In this document: positions 22,605 through 30,083 of the stretch, one piece after another
Numbering within the stretch: the first letter of the stretch is position 1
Layout: each line of letters begins with the position of its first letter
Source: Lachnospiraceae bacterium
GTDB lineage: Bacteria; Bacillota; Clostridia; Lachnospirales; Lachnospiraceae
Assembly (NCBI GenBank): GCA_900770345.1
Contig: CAAGKF010000302.1
Coordinates: forward strand, 1-30,083
Direction of reading: 5' to 3'
Length of the DNA stretch: 30,083 nt
The notes under the pieces: model-generated
Database searches by the model: none
Told to the model about the DNA's origin: nothing
The model's input: only the letters and a program-made list of their open reading frames with translations
Translations under genes and position numbers: made by a program

Positions 22605-24032
22605 ATGAACAGAGAACGATTCAGAACATTTTTATTCTGGCTGCTGCCTGTGGCGGGGGTGGCCTTCGGCATCTGGTATATCCGCCAGGCTACGGTGGAT
22701 GTTGTCTATTCTGATTACGTCCGGCTGGTGGACAGCTACCTGCCGGATGTCTATAATCTGAAAAAATTTCTGGTGCCGGATGTGCTGACACGGGTTCCCA
22801 TCAACTATCTGGGGCGCATTGTCAATCTGGAGCTGTTCGGATATTCGGTTTTCTTTGACAGAGTTCTGGGAGTCATCGGTCTGGGACTGGCAGGATGGGT
22901 ATTCGGCCTGTATTGCCGGGAGCACAGGATCGGAAGCCTGTGGTTTATTTTCCTGATGGTGGTCATGTTCAGCCTGAATAAATGGGAGATGCTGACCAAC
23001 GGCAGCGGATGGTGCCATTTTCTGGCCTTTGTAGGCTTTTACTATCATGAGGTGGTTCTGGATCGCGTGTGGGGCGGCATGGAACGGCCGGGAGACCGGA
23101 TCAGGCTGATGGTTCTTCCGTGGCTGATCATCCTGGGAGCAGCCGGCCCCTACGGCGCCAGCTATGCGGCGGTGCTTCTGATGGCCTACGGCTTCTGCCT
23201 GATCATGGAAAAGACGGGACGGAAAAAGTATGCCAGGGACGGTCATCCCTATATTGTGTACATGCTGTGCACACTGCTCCCGCTGCTGCTTTATATTGTA
23301 AGCAATACCTATGTGATCGAGGATCATGCGGGCGCTACGGGACGTCCGCTCCTGACAATTCTTATGGATAACCCTACCTTTCCGATCCGCTTCCTGTTAA
23401 AATCTCTGGCAGGAATCCTGGTGGGAGGCGAGGAGCTGGCAAGCTGGATGGAACGGGGACTGTTGAGCAACAAGGGCTGTTACTTTCTGGGGATGCTGGT
23501 AGGACTGGGTTATCTGCTGGCACTGTGGATGAACTGGCGTTACCGCCTGTATGAAAAGACGATTATGCCTCTTATGCTTCTGGCCGGAGGCGGCATCAAT
23601 CATATTCTGGTATTTCTGACCAGATATATTTTTGAGCGGGAGGAATATGCCCTGAGCTCTTCCAGGTACACGCTGCAGTTTCAGGTGGGAGTCTTCGGCA
23701 TCATCCTGACGGTAGCTCTTGCCGCGCAGTTAAAGGAGGCCAGGAGGAGTCTCTGGCAGGCTCTGGGACTTCTGTTTTGTGTTGCATTCCTCTGGGGAAA
23801 TGTTTATACTACTAACCAGGAATTGATCAAGGCCAAGTACCGGAAGGAACGATTTACTTTGATGGCGGAGGATGCCCGCCGGGTGCCTTATTTAAGTAAT
23901 GAAGAGTTTGAAGCAGAGGCGGATGACCTGGCAAATATGCTGGAATACTGGAACAGCAGGGAGCGTCTGCGCAATGCCTACCGGATACTGGAGGAGAATA
24001 AGCTGAATATTTTTAGGGAGGACGGAAAATGA
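22605..24032 (+). CDS. Polytopic membrane protein, second GT-C-like protein
   Basis: This 475-residue protein has about ten hydrophobic segments and a short charged C-terminal tail. After the first membrane helix comes VYSDYVRLVDSYLPDVYNL, with acidic residues in the first external loop as in GT-C glycosyltransferases; WEMLTNGSGWCHFLAF and GAAGPYGASYAAVLL follow. I do not recognise a named family. It may glycosylate the exported glycan or transfer a lipid-linked glycan. The ATG follows GGGAGAATAAGACC, a modest site. Its stop overlaps the rfbF start as ATGA (24029-24032). It and the preceding protein share a general plan, but I see no close sequence similarity between them. Confidence 0.68.
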   Translation: MNRERFRTFLFWLLPVAGVAFGIWYIRQATVDVVYSDYVRLVDSYLPDVYNLKKFLVPDVLTRVPINYLGRIVNLELFGYSVFFDRVLGVIGLGLAGWVFGLYCREHRIGSLWFIFLMVVMFSLNKWEMLTNGSGWCHFLAFVGFYYHEVVLDRVWGGMERPGDRIRLMVLPWLIILGAAGPYGASYAAVLLMAYGFCLIMEKTGRKKYARDGHPYIVYMLCTLLPLLLYIVSNTYVIEDHAGATGRPLLTILMDNPTFPIRFLLKSLAGILVGGEELASWMERGLLSNKGCYFLGMLVGLGYLLALWMNWRYRLYEKTIMPLMLLAGGGINHILVFLTRYIFEREEYALSSSRYTLQFQVGVFGIILTVALAAQLKEARRSLWQALGLLFCVAFLWGNVYTTNQELIKAKYRKERFTLMAEDARRVPYLSNEEFEAEADDLANMLEYWNSRERLRNAYRILEENKLNIFREDGK

Positions 24033-24805
24033 AGGTTGTAATACTGGCCGGCGGATTCGGCACGAGGATCAGTGAGGAAAGTCACTTAAAGCCCAAGCCC
24101 ATGATCGAGATCGGCGGAAAGCCCATTCTGTGGCATATTATGAAATATTATTCCGAATTCGGCTTCCATGATTTTGTTATCTGCCTCGGTTATAAGCAGT
24201 ATGTGGTAAAGGAGTTTTTTGCCGATTATTTTCTGCACACCTCCGATGTGACCTTTGATCTGGCAAACAATAAGATGGAGGTCCACAACAATTATTCTGA
24301 GCCATGGAAGGTGACTCTGGTGGATACCGGGTTAAATACCATGACAGGCGGACGTGTAAAGCGGATCCAGCCGTATATCGGGGATGAGCCTTTTATGCTG
24401 ACTTACGGAGACGGAGTTTCCACGGTGGATCTGGATGCTCTGGTGAAATTCCATAAGTCTCATGGCCGCATCGCCACCATCACTACCGTGAATCTGGGAC
24501 AGTCCAAGGGAGTCCTCAATATCGACAGCCAGAATACGGTCCTTTCCTTCCGGGAAAAGGATGATAATGACGGCGCGCTCATAAACGGCGGTTTTATGGT
24601 GATGAATCCGGAGATCTTTGATTATCTGGAAGGGGATTCCACCGTATTTGAACAGGGTCCCATGCAGCGTCTGGCTGCGGAGGGACAGATGAAATCCTTC
24701 TATCACGGCGGTTTCTGGCAGTGCATGGATACCCAGCGGGAGATGAAAAAGCTGGAAGAGCTGTGGCAGTCAGGCCATGCGCCCTGGAAGATCTGGAAGG
24801 ACTGA
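24029..24805 (+). CDS. rfbF: Glucose-1-phosphate cytidylyltransferase
   Basis: This 258-residue enzyme makes CDP-glucose from glucose-1-phosphate and CTP, the first step to CDP-3,6-dideoxyhexoses. The N-terminal VILAGGFGTRISEESHLKPK is the nucleotide-binding signature; MLTYGDGVSTVDLD holds the metal-binding Asp; NGGFMVMNPEIFDYL and FWQCMDTQREMKKLEELW are typical of RfbF/AscA. The length is standard. The ATG overlaps the stop of the upstream membrane-protein gene, and an AGGGAGG site lies inside that gene's end. RfbG and RfbH follow in pathway order, so the assignment rests on both sequence and context. Confidence 0.95.
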   Translation: MKVVILAGGFGTRISEESHLKPKPMIEIGGKPILWHIMKYYSEFGFHDFVICLGYKQYVVKEFFADYFLHTSDVTFDLANNKMEVHNNYSEPWKVTLVDTGLNTMTGGRVKRIQPYIGDEPFMLTYGDGVSTVDLDALVKFHKSHGRIATITTVNLGQSKGVLNIDSQNTVLSFREKDDNDGALINGGFMVMNPEIFDYLEGDSTVFEQGPMQRLAAEGQMKSFYHGGFWQCMDTQREMKKLEELWQSGHAPWKIWKD

Positions 24806-24868
24806 CAGGGCAGAAAAGTGCAGTGAGGGCGGGCTTCGTCCCCGAACAGAGAAAGGACTTGAATTTTC

Positions 24869-25927
24869 ATGACATTAGATGAACTGAAAGCTTTTTATCA
24901 GAATAAACGCGTCCTGGTGACAGGACATACCGGTTTTAAGGGCTCCTGGCTGTGCCGGATCCTGACGTTAGCTGGAGCTCAGGTCACAGGCTATTCCAAG
25001 GAACCGCCTACGGATCCCAGTCTCTTTGAGATCGCCGGCCTGGAGGATGTGATGGACAGCTGCATCGGAGATATCCGCGACTTAAGCCATTTAAGTCAGG
25101 TATTTCAGGAGGCGCAGCCGGAGATCGTATTTCATCTGGCGGCCCAGCCCATCGTTCGTGATTCCTACAAGGATCCGGTTTATACTTATGAGACCAATGT
25201 AATGGGCACGGTTAATGTGCTGGAGTGTATCCGTCAGACAGAAAGTGTCCGCTCTTTCCTGAACGTGACCACGGACAAGGTTTATGAAAACAGGGAGTGG
25301 GAGTATGGCTATCGGGAATGTGATCCTCTGGATGGCTACGACCCCTATTCCAACAGCAAGTCCTGTTCCGAGCTGGTGACCCACAGCTATCAGAAGTCCT
25401 TCTTTACGGACGGCCGCTGTGCCATTTCCACCGCAAGGGCGGGCAATGTGATCGGAGGCGGAGATTTTGCCAATGACCGGATCATACCCGACTGCGTCCG
25501 GGCCGCTGCGGCGAAAAAAGACATCGTGGTTCGGAATCCTCATTCCACCCGGCCTTTCCAGCTGGTTCTGGAGCCTCTTGGCGCTTATCTGATGATCGCC
25601 ATGAAGCAGTATGAGGACGGAAAATACCAGGGATATTACAATGTAGGACCGGATGACAGGGACTGCGTCACCACCGGCGAGCTGGTGACCATGTTCTGCA
25701 GCGCCTGGGGAGAGGGACTGAAATGGATCAACCGCTGGGACGGCGGCCCTCACGAGGCCAATTTCCTGAAGCTGGACTGCTCCAGGATCAAACAGGTATT
25801 CGGCTGGCGGCCCAGATATGGAGTGGCGGAGGCCATTGAAAAGACAGCAGCCTGGTCAAAGGCCTATCTGGAAGGCTGCGATATGCTGGAAATAATGGAT
25901 ACGCAGATCAGGGATTTTTTCAGGTAA
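24869..25927 (+). CDS. rfbG: CDP-glucose 4,6-dehydratase
   Basis: This 352-residue short-chain dehydrogenase/reductase converts CDP-glucose to CDP-4-keto-6-deoxyglucose with bound NAD+. VTGHTGFKGSWLC (17-29) is the dinucleotide-binding loop, HLAAQPIVRDSYKDP and NVTTDKVYEN follow, the catalytic Tyr-x3-Lys is in DPYSNSKSCSE, and RAGNVIGGGDFANDRIIPD is typical of RfbG/AscB. The ATG has AGAAAGGA upstream at a somewhat long distance. It lies 63 nt after rfbF, in a short gap without a clear promoter or terminator, and 23 nt before rfbH. Confidence 0.95.
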   Translation: MTLDELKAFYQNKRVLVTGHTGFKGSWLCRILTLAGAQVTGYSKEPPTDPSLFEIAGLEDVMDSCIGDIRDLSHLSQVFQEAQPEIVFHLAAQPIVRDSYKDPVYTYETNVMGTVNVLECIRQTESVRSFLNVTTDKVYENREWEYGYRECDPLDGYDPYSNSKSCSELVTHSYQKSFFTDGRCAISTARAGNVIGGGDFANDRIIPDCVRAAAAKKDIVVRNPHSTRPFQLVLEPLGAYLMIAMKQYEDGKYQGYYNVGPDDRDCVTTGELVTMFCSAWGEGLKWINRWDGGPHEANFLKLDCSRIKQVFGWRPRYGVAEAIEKTAAWSKAYLEGCDMLEIMDTQIRDFFR

Positions 25928-25950
25928 AAAAGTAAGTAAGGAGACAGAGC

Positions 25951-27312
25951 ATGTTTGAACATACATCGGAAGCAGAAGCAAGGAAGCAGATTCTGGATAT
26001 GGTGGCGGAATACTGCGATACCTACCACAACAAGAAGAAGGAATTTAAGGAAGGAGACCGGATCCCCTACGCATCCCGCGTTTATGACCACAGTGAGATG
26101 GTGAATCTGGTGGACAGCTCTCTGGAGTTCTGGCTGACCTCCGGCAGATACACGGATGAATTTGAGAAGAAGCTTTCCGAATATCTGGGCGTCCGCTACT
26201 GTTCTCTGGTAAACTCCGGCTCTTCCGCCAATCTGGTGGCTTTTATGACCCTGACCTCTCCTCTTCTGGGAGAGCGCCGTGTAAAGAGGGGAGATGAGGT
26301 CATCACCGTAGCCTGCGGTTTCCCCACCACAGTGGCCCCCGTACTCCAGTACGGCGCTGTTCCTGTATTTGTGGATGTGACCATTCCCCAATACAATATC
26401 GATGTAACCATGCTGGAGGAGGCCCGTTCCGAGCGCACGAAGGCTGTAATGATCGCCCACACTCTGGGAAATCCCTTTGACCTTCAGGCGGTGAAGAGCT
26501 TCTGTGACAGGTACGGTCTGTGGCTGGTGGAGGATAACTGCGATGCGCTGGGAAGCCGGTATACAATGGAAAAGGACGGCAGCCGGGAGACACGCTTTAC
26601 CGGCACCATCGGCGATATCGGAACCTCCAGCTTTTATCCTCCTCATCATATGACCATGGGGGAGGGCGGCGCTGTCTACACGGATAATCCTCTGCTGAAC
26701 AAGATCATCCGCTCCTTCCGCGACTGGGGACGTGACTGCTCATGTCCTTCCGGCCATGACAATCTCTGCGGACACCGCTTTGACAGACAGTACGGAGAGC
26801 TTCCGCTGGGCTATGATCACAAATACGTCTATTCCCATCTGGGCTACAATCTGAAGGCTACGGATATGCAGGCGGCCATCGGCTGCGCCCAGCTGGAGAA
26901 ATTCCCCTCTTTCGTGGAGCGCCGCCGCCACAATTTTGACCGTCTGAAAGAAGGTCTGAGGGGTACGGAGGATAAGCTGATCCTTCCGGAGCCCTGTACG
27001 GGTTCCCGTCCCAGCTGGTTCGGCTTTCTGATCACCTGCAGGGAGGGTGTGGACCGCAATGCTGTGGTGCAGTATGTGGAGAAGAAGGGCGTTCAGACAA
27101 GAATGCTTTTTGCGGGAAATCTGATTAAGCATCCCTGTTTTGATGAGATGAGAAAGACCGGAGAGGGCTACCGGGTGGCCGGAAGTCTTGAAAATACGGA
27201 CCGGATCATGAAGGATACCTTCTGGGTGGGAGTATATCCGGGCATGACGGATGAGATCATTGATTATATGGCAAGGACCATAAGGGAGGCAGTCAATGGC
27301 GGAAGCATATGA
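25951..27312 (+). CDS. rfbH: CDP-4-keto-6-deoxyglucose 3-dehydratase (E1)
   Basis: This 453-residue fold-type I enzyme uses pyridoxamine phosphate and a 2Fe-2S cluster to remove the C3 hydroxyl of CDP-4-keto-6-deoxyglucose. The usual PLP lysine is replaced by histidine in SFYPPHHMTMGEGGA (His232-His233), as in E1/AscC. The cluster cysteines fit Cys197, Cys263, Cys265 and Cys273, the C-x-C-x7-C part being as expected. The gap between the first two (65 residues) is longer than the 57 described for Yersinia E1, owing to an insertion around MEKDGSRETR. The partner reductase (RfbI/AscD, E3) is not in the window. The last 17 nt overlap licD. Confidence 0.94.
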   Translation: MFEHTSEAEARKQILDMVAEYCDTYHNKKKEFKEGDRIPYASRVYDHSEMVNLVDSSLEFWLTSGRYTDEFEKKLSEYLGVRYCSLVNSGSSANLVAFMTLTSPLLGERRVKRGDEVITVACGFPTTVAPVLQYGAVPVFVDVTIPQYNIDVTMLEEARSERTKAVMIAHTLGNPFDLQAVKSFCDRYGLWLVEDNCDALGSRYTMEKDGSRETRFTGTIGDIGTSSFYPPHHMTMGEGGAVYTDNPLLNKIIRSFRDWGRDCSCPSGHDNLCGHRFDRQYGELPLGYDHKYVYSHLGYNLKATDMQAAIGCAQLEKFPSFVERRRHNFDRLKEGLRGTEDKLILPEPCTGSRPSWFGFLITCREGVDRNAVVQYVEKKGVQTRMLFAGNLIKHPCFDEMRKTGEGYRVAGSLENTDRIMKDTFWVGVYPGMTDEIIDYMARTIREAVNGGSI

Positions 27313-28138
27313 TATGACGGGGGTCCATGAGGCCAATTTAAAAATACTGAAGGAGATCGACAGGATCTGCCGCAAATACAAGATCAAATATGCGCTGGAT
27401 GCGGGAACGCTGATCGGCGCGGTTCGCCATAAGGGCTTTATTCCCTGGGACGACGATGCGGATGTGGCCTTTAACCGAAGCCAGTACGAGGCCTTCCGCA
27501 AGGTGGTAAAGAGAGAACTTCCTGACACCATGGAGCTTCTGGATCCGGACTGTTACCGGGGCGGAAAGGCATTCTACGATTTCACTCCCCGCATTATTTA
27601 TAAAAACAGCCGCTGCCATGAGGACAGCGGCATGATGAGCTTTTATGAAGGAAAGCTGAATCATCTGTGGGTGGATCTGTTTGTGATTGACCGTCTGCCG
27701 GCGGGAAAAACGGCGGCCGCCCTGACCAAATTTCTTCATCTGGCGGTGTACGGTCTGGCCATGGGGCACCGCTACCGCCTGGATTACGGGAAGTACAGTC
27801 CCCTTCAGAAGCTGATGGTGGCAGGTCTGGCGACTGTTGGCCGCCTGATCCCCATGAAGGCGATTTTCGCCATGCAGAAGGCCCTGGCTTTAAAGGACAG
27901 AAAGAGCCGCGGCAATCTCCGCTATTACAGCAGCTATCAGCCGGATTACATGTATGTGACCCTGGAAAAGGAATGGTGTGAGGAGGTAGTGGATACCGAC
28001 TTTGAGGATACAAGGCTTATGATCCCCGCAGGCTGGCATCAGGTGCTGACAGAGGTCTACGGAGACTATATGCAGCTGCCGCCCGAGGAGCAGAGGGTTC
28101 CGGCTCACTCCAGTATGGAGATACAGATACTGGATTAA
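27296..28138 (+). CDS. LicD family phosphotransferase
   Basis: This 280-residue protein has the LicD/fukutin-type nucleotidyltransferase-fold core: YALDAGTLIGAVRHKGFIPW followed by DDDADVAF (about 34-62), then a Tyr-rich middle (YYSSYQPDYMYVTLEKEW) and IPAGWHQVLTEVYGDYMQLPP, the conserved C-terminal signature. The family transfers phosphocholine, phosphoribitol or similar groups from CDP-activated donors to cell-surface glycans. The ATG at 27296 lies inside the rfbH end after AGGGAGG. No choline uptake or CDP-choline genes are in the window, so the group transferred is unknown. It would decorate the glycan made by this operon. Confidence 0.9.
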   Translation: MAEAYDMTGVHEANLKILKEIDRICRKYKIKYALDAGTLIGAVRHKGFIPWDDDADVAFNRSQYEAFRKVVKRELPDTMELLDPDCYRGGKAFYDFTPRIIYKNSRCHEDSGMMSFYEGKLNHLWVDLFVIDRLPAGKTAAALTKFLHLAVYGLAMGHRYRLDYGKYSPLQKLMVAGLATVGRLIPMKAIFAMQKALALKDRKSRGNLRYYSSYQPDYMYVTLEKEWCEEVVDTDFEDTRLMIPAGWHQVLTEVYGDYMQLPPEEQRVPAHSSMEIQILD

Positions 28139-28226
28139 CTGTTCGGACAGCTGCCCTGAACAGCTGCAATTTAACATTAACGTGTCTGCCCTCAAAGACA
28201 GGCCAAAAGAAAGGACGTCAGACTCC

Positions 28227-29183
28227 ATGGACAGGTTGATTTCCGTTGTAGTGTCTGTTTACAACGAAGAAAAGGCATTGGAACAATTTTATAAGGAAAC
28301 CTCCGGGGTGCTGAAAAGCATTTCCTGGGATTATGAGCTGATATTTGTCAACGACGGAAGCCGTGACAGGAGTCTGGAGCTTCTGGATCGTCTGGCTTCT
28401 GCGGACAGCCGGGTGAAGGTTATCAGCTTTTCGCGGAATTTCGGCCACGAGGCGGCTATGATTGCCGGGCTGGATTACAGCAGCGGCGACGGCATTATCT
28501 GTATGGACGCCGATCTGCAGCATCCTCCGGCCTGTATTCCCCGGATCCTGAGCTGTCTGGAGGAGGGCTATGAGGTGATCAGCATGGTGCGGACCAAAAA
28601 TCCCACCGCCGGTTTTATAAAAAACATCACCTCATCCGGATTTTACTGGCTGATCAATCACATTTCCGAGGTTCATTTTGAACCCAATGCCTCCGACTTT
28701 TTTGCGGTCAGCCGCCATGTGGCTGAGGTTTTAAAAGGCAGCTACCGCGAGAAGGTTCGTTTTCTGCGGGGCTATGTTCAGAACGTGGGCTTTCAGAAGA
28801 CCACACTTCAGTATGAGGCAGCGGCCAGAGTGGCAGGGGAGAGCAAATACAGCCTGAAAAAACTGTTCATGTTCTCCATCAACACCATTCTCTGCTTTTC
28901 CAATATGCCCCTGAAGCTGGGGATTTATGCAGGTATCTTTTCTGCCTTTCTGGGGGTAGCCGTGATGATCTATACATTGTTTACCAGACAGGGGGCTCCC
29001 GACGGCTATGCCACTATTGTGGTGCTGATCTGCTTCATGTTTGCCATGATGTTTGTGATCATTGGCATTATCGGTGAGTATATCGCCATTCTCTTTACGG
29101 AGCTGAAGGACCGGCCCATTTATATTGTGGACAGGACAAGGAACTGCGGGCCGGAACAGGGACACTCCCGTTTTCAGGTTTAA
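28227..29183 (+). CDS. GtrB/DPM-like polyprenyl-phosphate glycosyltransferase (GT2 with two C-terminal helices)
   Basis: This 318-residue protein starts ISVVVSVYNEEKALEQFY and has VNDGSRDRSLELLD, SRNFGHEAAMIAGLDY and the catalytic CMDADLQHPP in the GT-A domain, then KYSLKKLFMFSINTI and two C-terminal membrane helices (about 235-260 and 270-300). This plan is that of GtrB, ArnC and bacterial dolichol-phosphate-mannose synthase, which put one sugar on undecaprenyl phosphate for later use by GT-C enzymes. A GTG at 28182 is in frame but lacks a ribosome binding site; the ATG at 28227 is preserved by family length and has AGAAAGGA upstream, at slightly long spacing. It may supply the two GT-C-like membrane proteins of this operon. 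Confidence 0.9.
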   Translation: MDRLISVVVSVYNEEKALEQFYKETSGVLKSISWDYELIFVNDGSRDRSLELLDRLASADSRVKVISFSRNFGHEAAMIAGLDYSSGDGIICMDADLQHPPACIPRILSCLEEGYEVISMVRTKNPTAGFIKNITSSGFYWLINHISEVHFEPNASDFFAVSRHVAEVLKGSYREKVRFLRGYVQNVGFQKTTLQYEAAARVAGESKYSLKKLFMFSINTILCFSNMPLKLGIYAGIFSAFLGVAVMIYTLFTRQGAPDGYATIVVLICFMFAMMFVIIGIIGEYIAILFTELKDRPIYIVDRTRNCGPEQGHSRFQV

Positions 29184-29199
29184 GAAGGGGGTCTGCATC

Positions 29200-30083
29200 G
29201 TGACGCTTACTCAGTTAAAATATGCCATAGCGGTGTCTGACACGGGCTCCATGAATGAGGCGGCCAAGTCCCTTTTTATCTCTCAGCCCAGCCTGTCAGC
29301 GGCGGTCCGGGAGCTGGAGGCGGAGATCGGCGTGGAGCTTTTTAAGCGCACCAGCCGGGGAATTACCGTTACGCCTGATGGTGAGGAGTTTCTGGGCTAT
29401 GCGAGGCAGGTGGCGGAGCAGTACCGTCTGATTGAGTCACGCTATATTGAGAAGAAGAATATCAAAAAGAAATTCAGCGTTTCCATGCAGCATTACTCTT
29501 TTGCGGTCAACGCGTTTATTGAAATGGTGCGGCAGTTTGGCATGGACCAGTATGAATTTGCCGTTCATGAGACCAGAACCTGGGAGGTTATAGAGGATGT
29601 GAAGAATTTCCGCAGCGAGATCGGTATTCTTTATCTGAACGATTTCAACCGTCAGGTGCTGACAAAGCTTTTCCGGGAGTCCGGGCTGGAATTCTGCCGG
29701 ATCCTGGACTGCGGGATCTATGTCTATATGTGGAAAGGACATCCTCTGGCAGGCAGAGAGCGGATCGCTCTGAGGGAGCTGGAGGAATACCCCTGCCTTT
29801 CCTTTGAACAGGGAAATGTAAGCTCCTTTTATTTTGCGGAGGAGGTTCTCAGCACCTACGAGTACAAGAGGCTGATCAAGGCCAACGACAGGGCCACCAT
29901 GCTGAATCTGATGGTGGGTCTTCAGGGCTACACCCTCTGCTCCGGCATCATCTGTGAGGAGCTGAACGGTTCTGACTACTGCGCGGTGCCTCTGGAATCG
30001 GACGAAGTCATGACCATCGGCTACATCCGCAGAAAGGATGCGGTTATCAGTCCTCTGGGACAGAAATACCTGGAAGAAATCGC
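29200..30083 (+). CDS. LysR family transcriptional regulator, 3' end cut by window edge
   Basis: I translated this from 29200, and the frame is open to the window end (294 codons). It starts MTLTQLKYAIAVSDTGSMNE, continues AAKSLFISQPSLSAAVRELE and LFKRTSRGITVTPDGEEFL, a standard LysR helix-turn-helix, and then an effector domain (KKKFSVSMQHYSFAVNAFIE onward). The usual length is near 300, so only a few codons are probably missing. GTG at 29200 is preferred because AAGGGGG lies 8 nt upstream. It begins 16 nt after the GtrB-like gene on the same strand, so it is probably co-transcribed with the glycan operon, and may regulate it or genes further on. It is not a copy of the LysR at 2158. Confidence 0.92.
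   Translation, partial: MTLTQLKYAIAVSDTGSMNEAAKSLFISQPSLSAAVRELEAEIGVELFKRTSRGITVTPDGEEFLGYARQVAEQYRLIESRYIEKKNIKKKFSVSMQHYSFAVNAFIEMVRQFGMDQYEFAVHETRTWEVIEDVKNFRSEIGILYLNDFNRQVLTKLFRESGLEFCRILDCGIYVYMWKGHPLAGRERIALRELEEYPCLSFEQGNVSSFYFAEEVLSTYEYKRLIKANDRATMLNLMVGLQGYTLCSGIICEELNGSDYCAVPLESDEVMTIGYIRRKDAVISPLGQKYLEEI

Noticed and set aside
28139..28166. Inverted repeat CTGTTC/GAACAG with two CAGCTG copies after licD
   Set aside because: Short stem with a 13-nt loop and no T-run. It is not convincing as a terminator inside an otherwise continuous operon.
1..30083. CRISPR arrays, tRNA/rRNA genes, insertion sequences, phage attachment sites
   Set aside because: I looked for direct-repeat arrays, cloverleaf-like segments, transposase-like frames and terminal repeats and saw none.

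Overview
The window looks like a chromosomal segment from an anaerobic, low-to-medium G+C Firmicute, most likely a Lachnospiraceae-type gut Clostridium. This is inference from gene content and style: strong AGGAGG-type ribosome binding sites, sigma-A-like promoters, an oxygen-sensitive radical-SAM sulfatase maturase, glucose-family PTS parts with RpiR regulators, and base composition that looks close to 50% G+C by eye. No rRNA, tRNA, CRISPR array, insertion sequence or phage gene was seen.

Layout. (1) 1-3.0 kb: the 5' part of a MATE efflux gene on the minus strand, a small plus-strand ORF divergent from it, a pair of short-chain chromate-transporter-family genes (minus), and a divergent LysR regulator. 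The intergenic region between the pair and the regulator holds overlapping promoters and two adjacent dyads. (2) 3.0-4.5 kb: thioredoxin (minus) with a CRP/FNR-type palindrome upstream and a Crp/Fnr helix-turn-helix remnant downstream, then deoC (plus) with a strong terminator. (3) 4.6-9.8 kb: an alpha-glucoside PTS locus made of a GH4 6-phospho-alpha-glucosidase, a separate EIICB and a separate EIIA, with two tandem RpiR/SIS regulators on the minus strand between the PTS genes. (4) 9.9-11.1 kb: a stand-alone anaerobic sulfatase maturase. (5) 11.3-30.1 kb: a long, tightly packed plus-strand cell-surface glycan operon.

The glycan operon runs in this order: Wzt-type ABC ATPase with a C-terminal glycan-binding domain; ManC (GDP-mannose); phosphohexomutase; a 1305-residue protein joining methyltransferase, kinase-like, coiled-coil, GT2 and GT4 segments; a GT2; two polytopic GT-C-like membrane proteins; RfbF, RfbG and RfbH (CDP-glucose to the 3,6-dideoxyhexose precursor); LicD; a GtrB/DPM-like polyprenyl-phosphate glycosyltransferase; and a LysR gene cut by the window edge. 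The phosphohexomutase can supply hexose-1-phosphate to both ManC and RfbF. The fusion protein recalls the E. coli O8/O9a arrangement, in which WbdD (methyltransferase, kinase, coiled-coil ruler) caps a chain made by WbdA and Wzm/Wzt exports it after the Wzt C-domain recognises the cap. Here capping and polymerising modules appear to sit on one polypeptide in a likely Gram-positive. The Wzm permease, the RfbI/E3 reductase and the final CDP-dideoxyhexose synthase are not in the window. This operon is the best candidate for an undescribed system.
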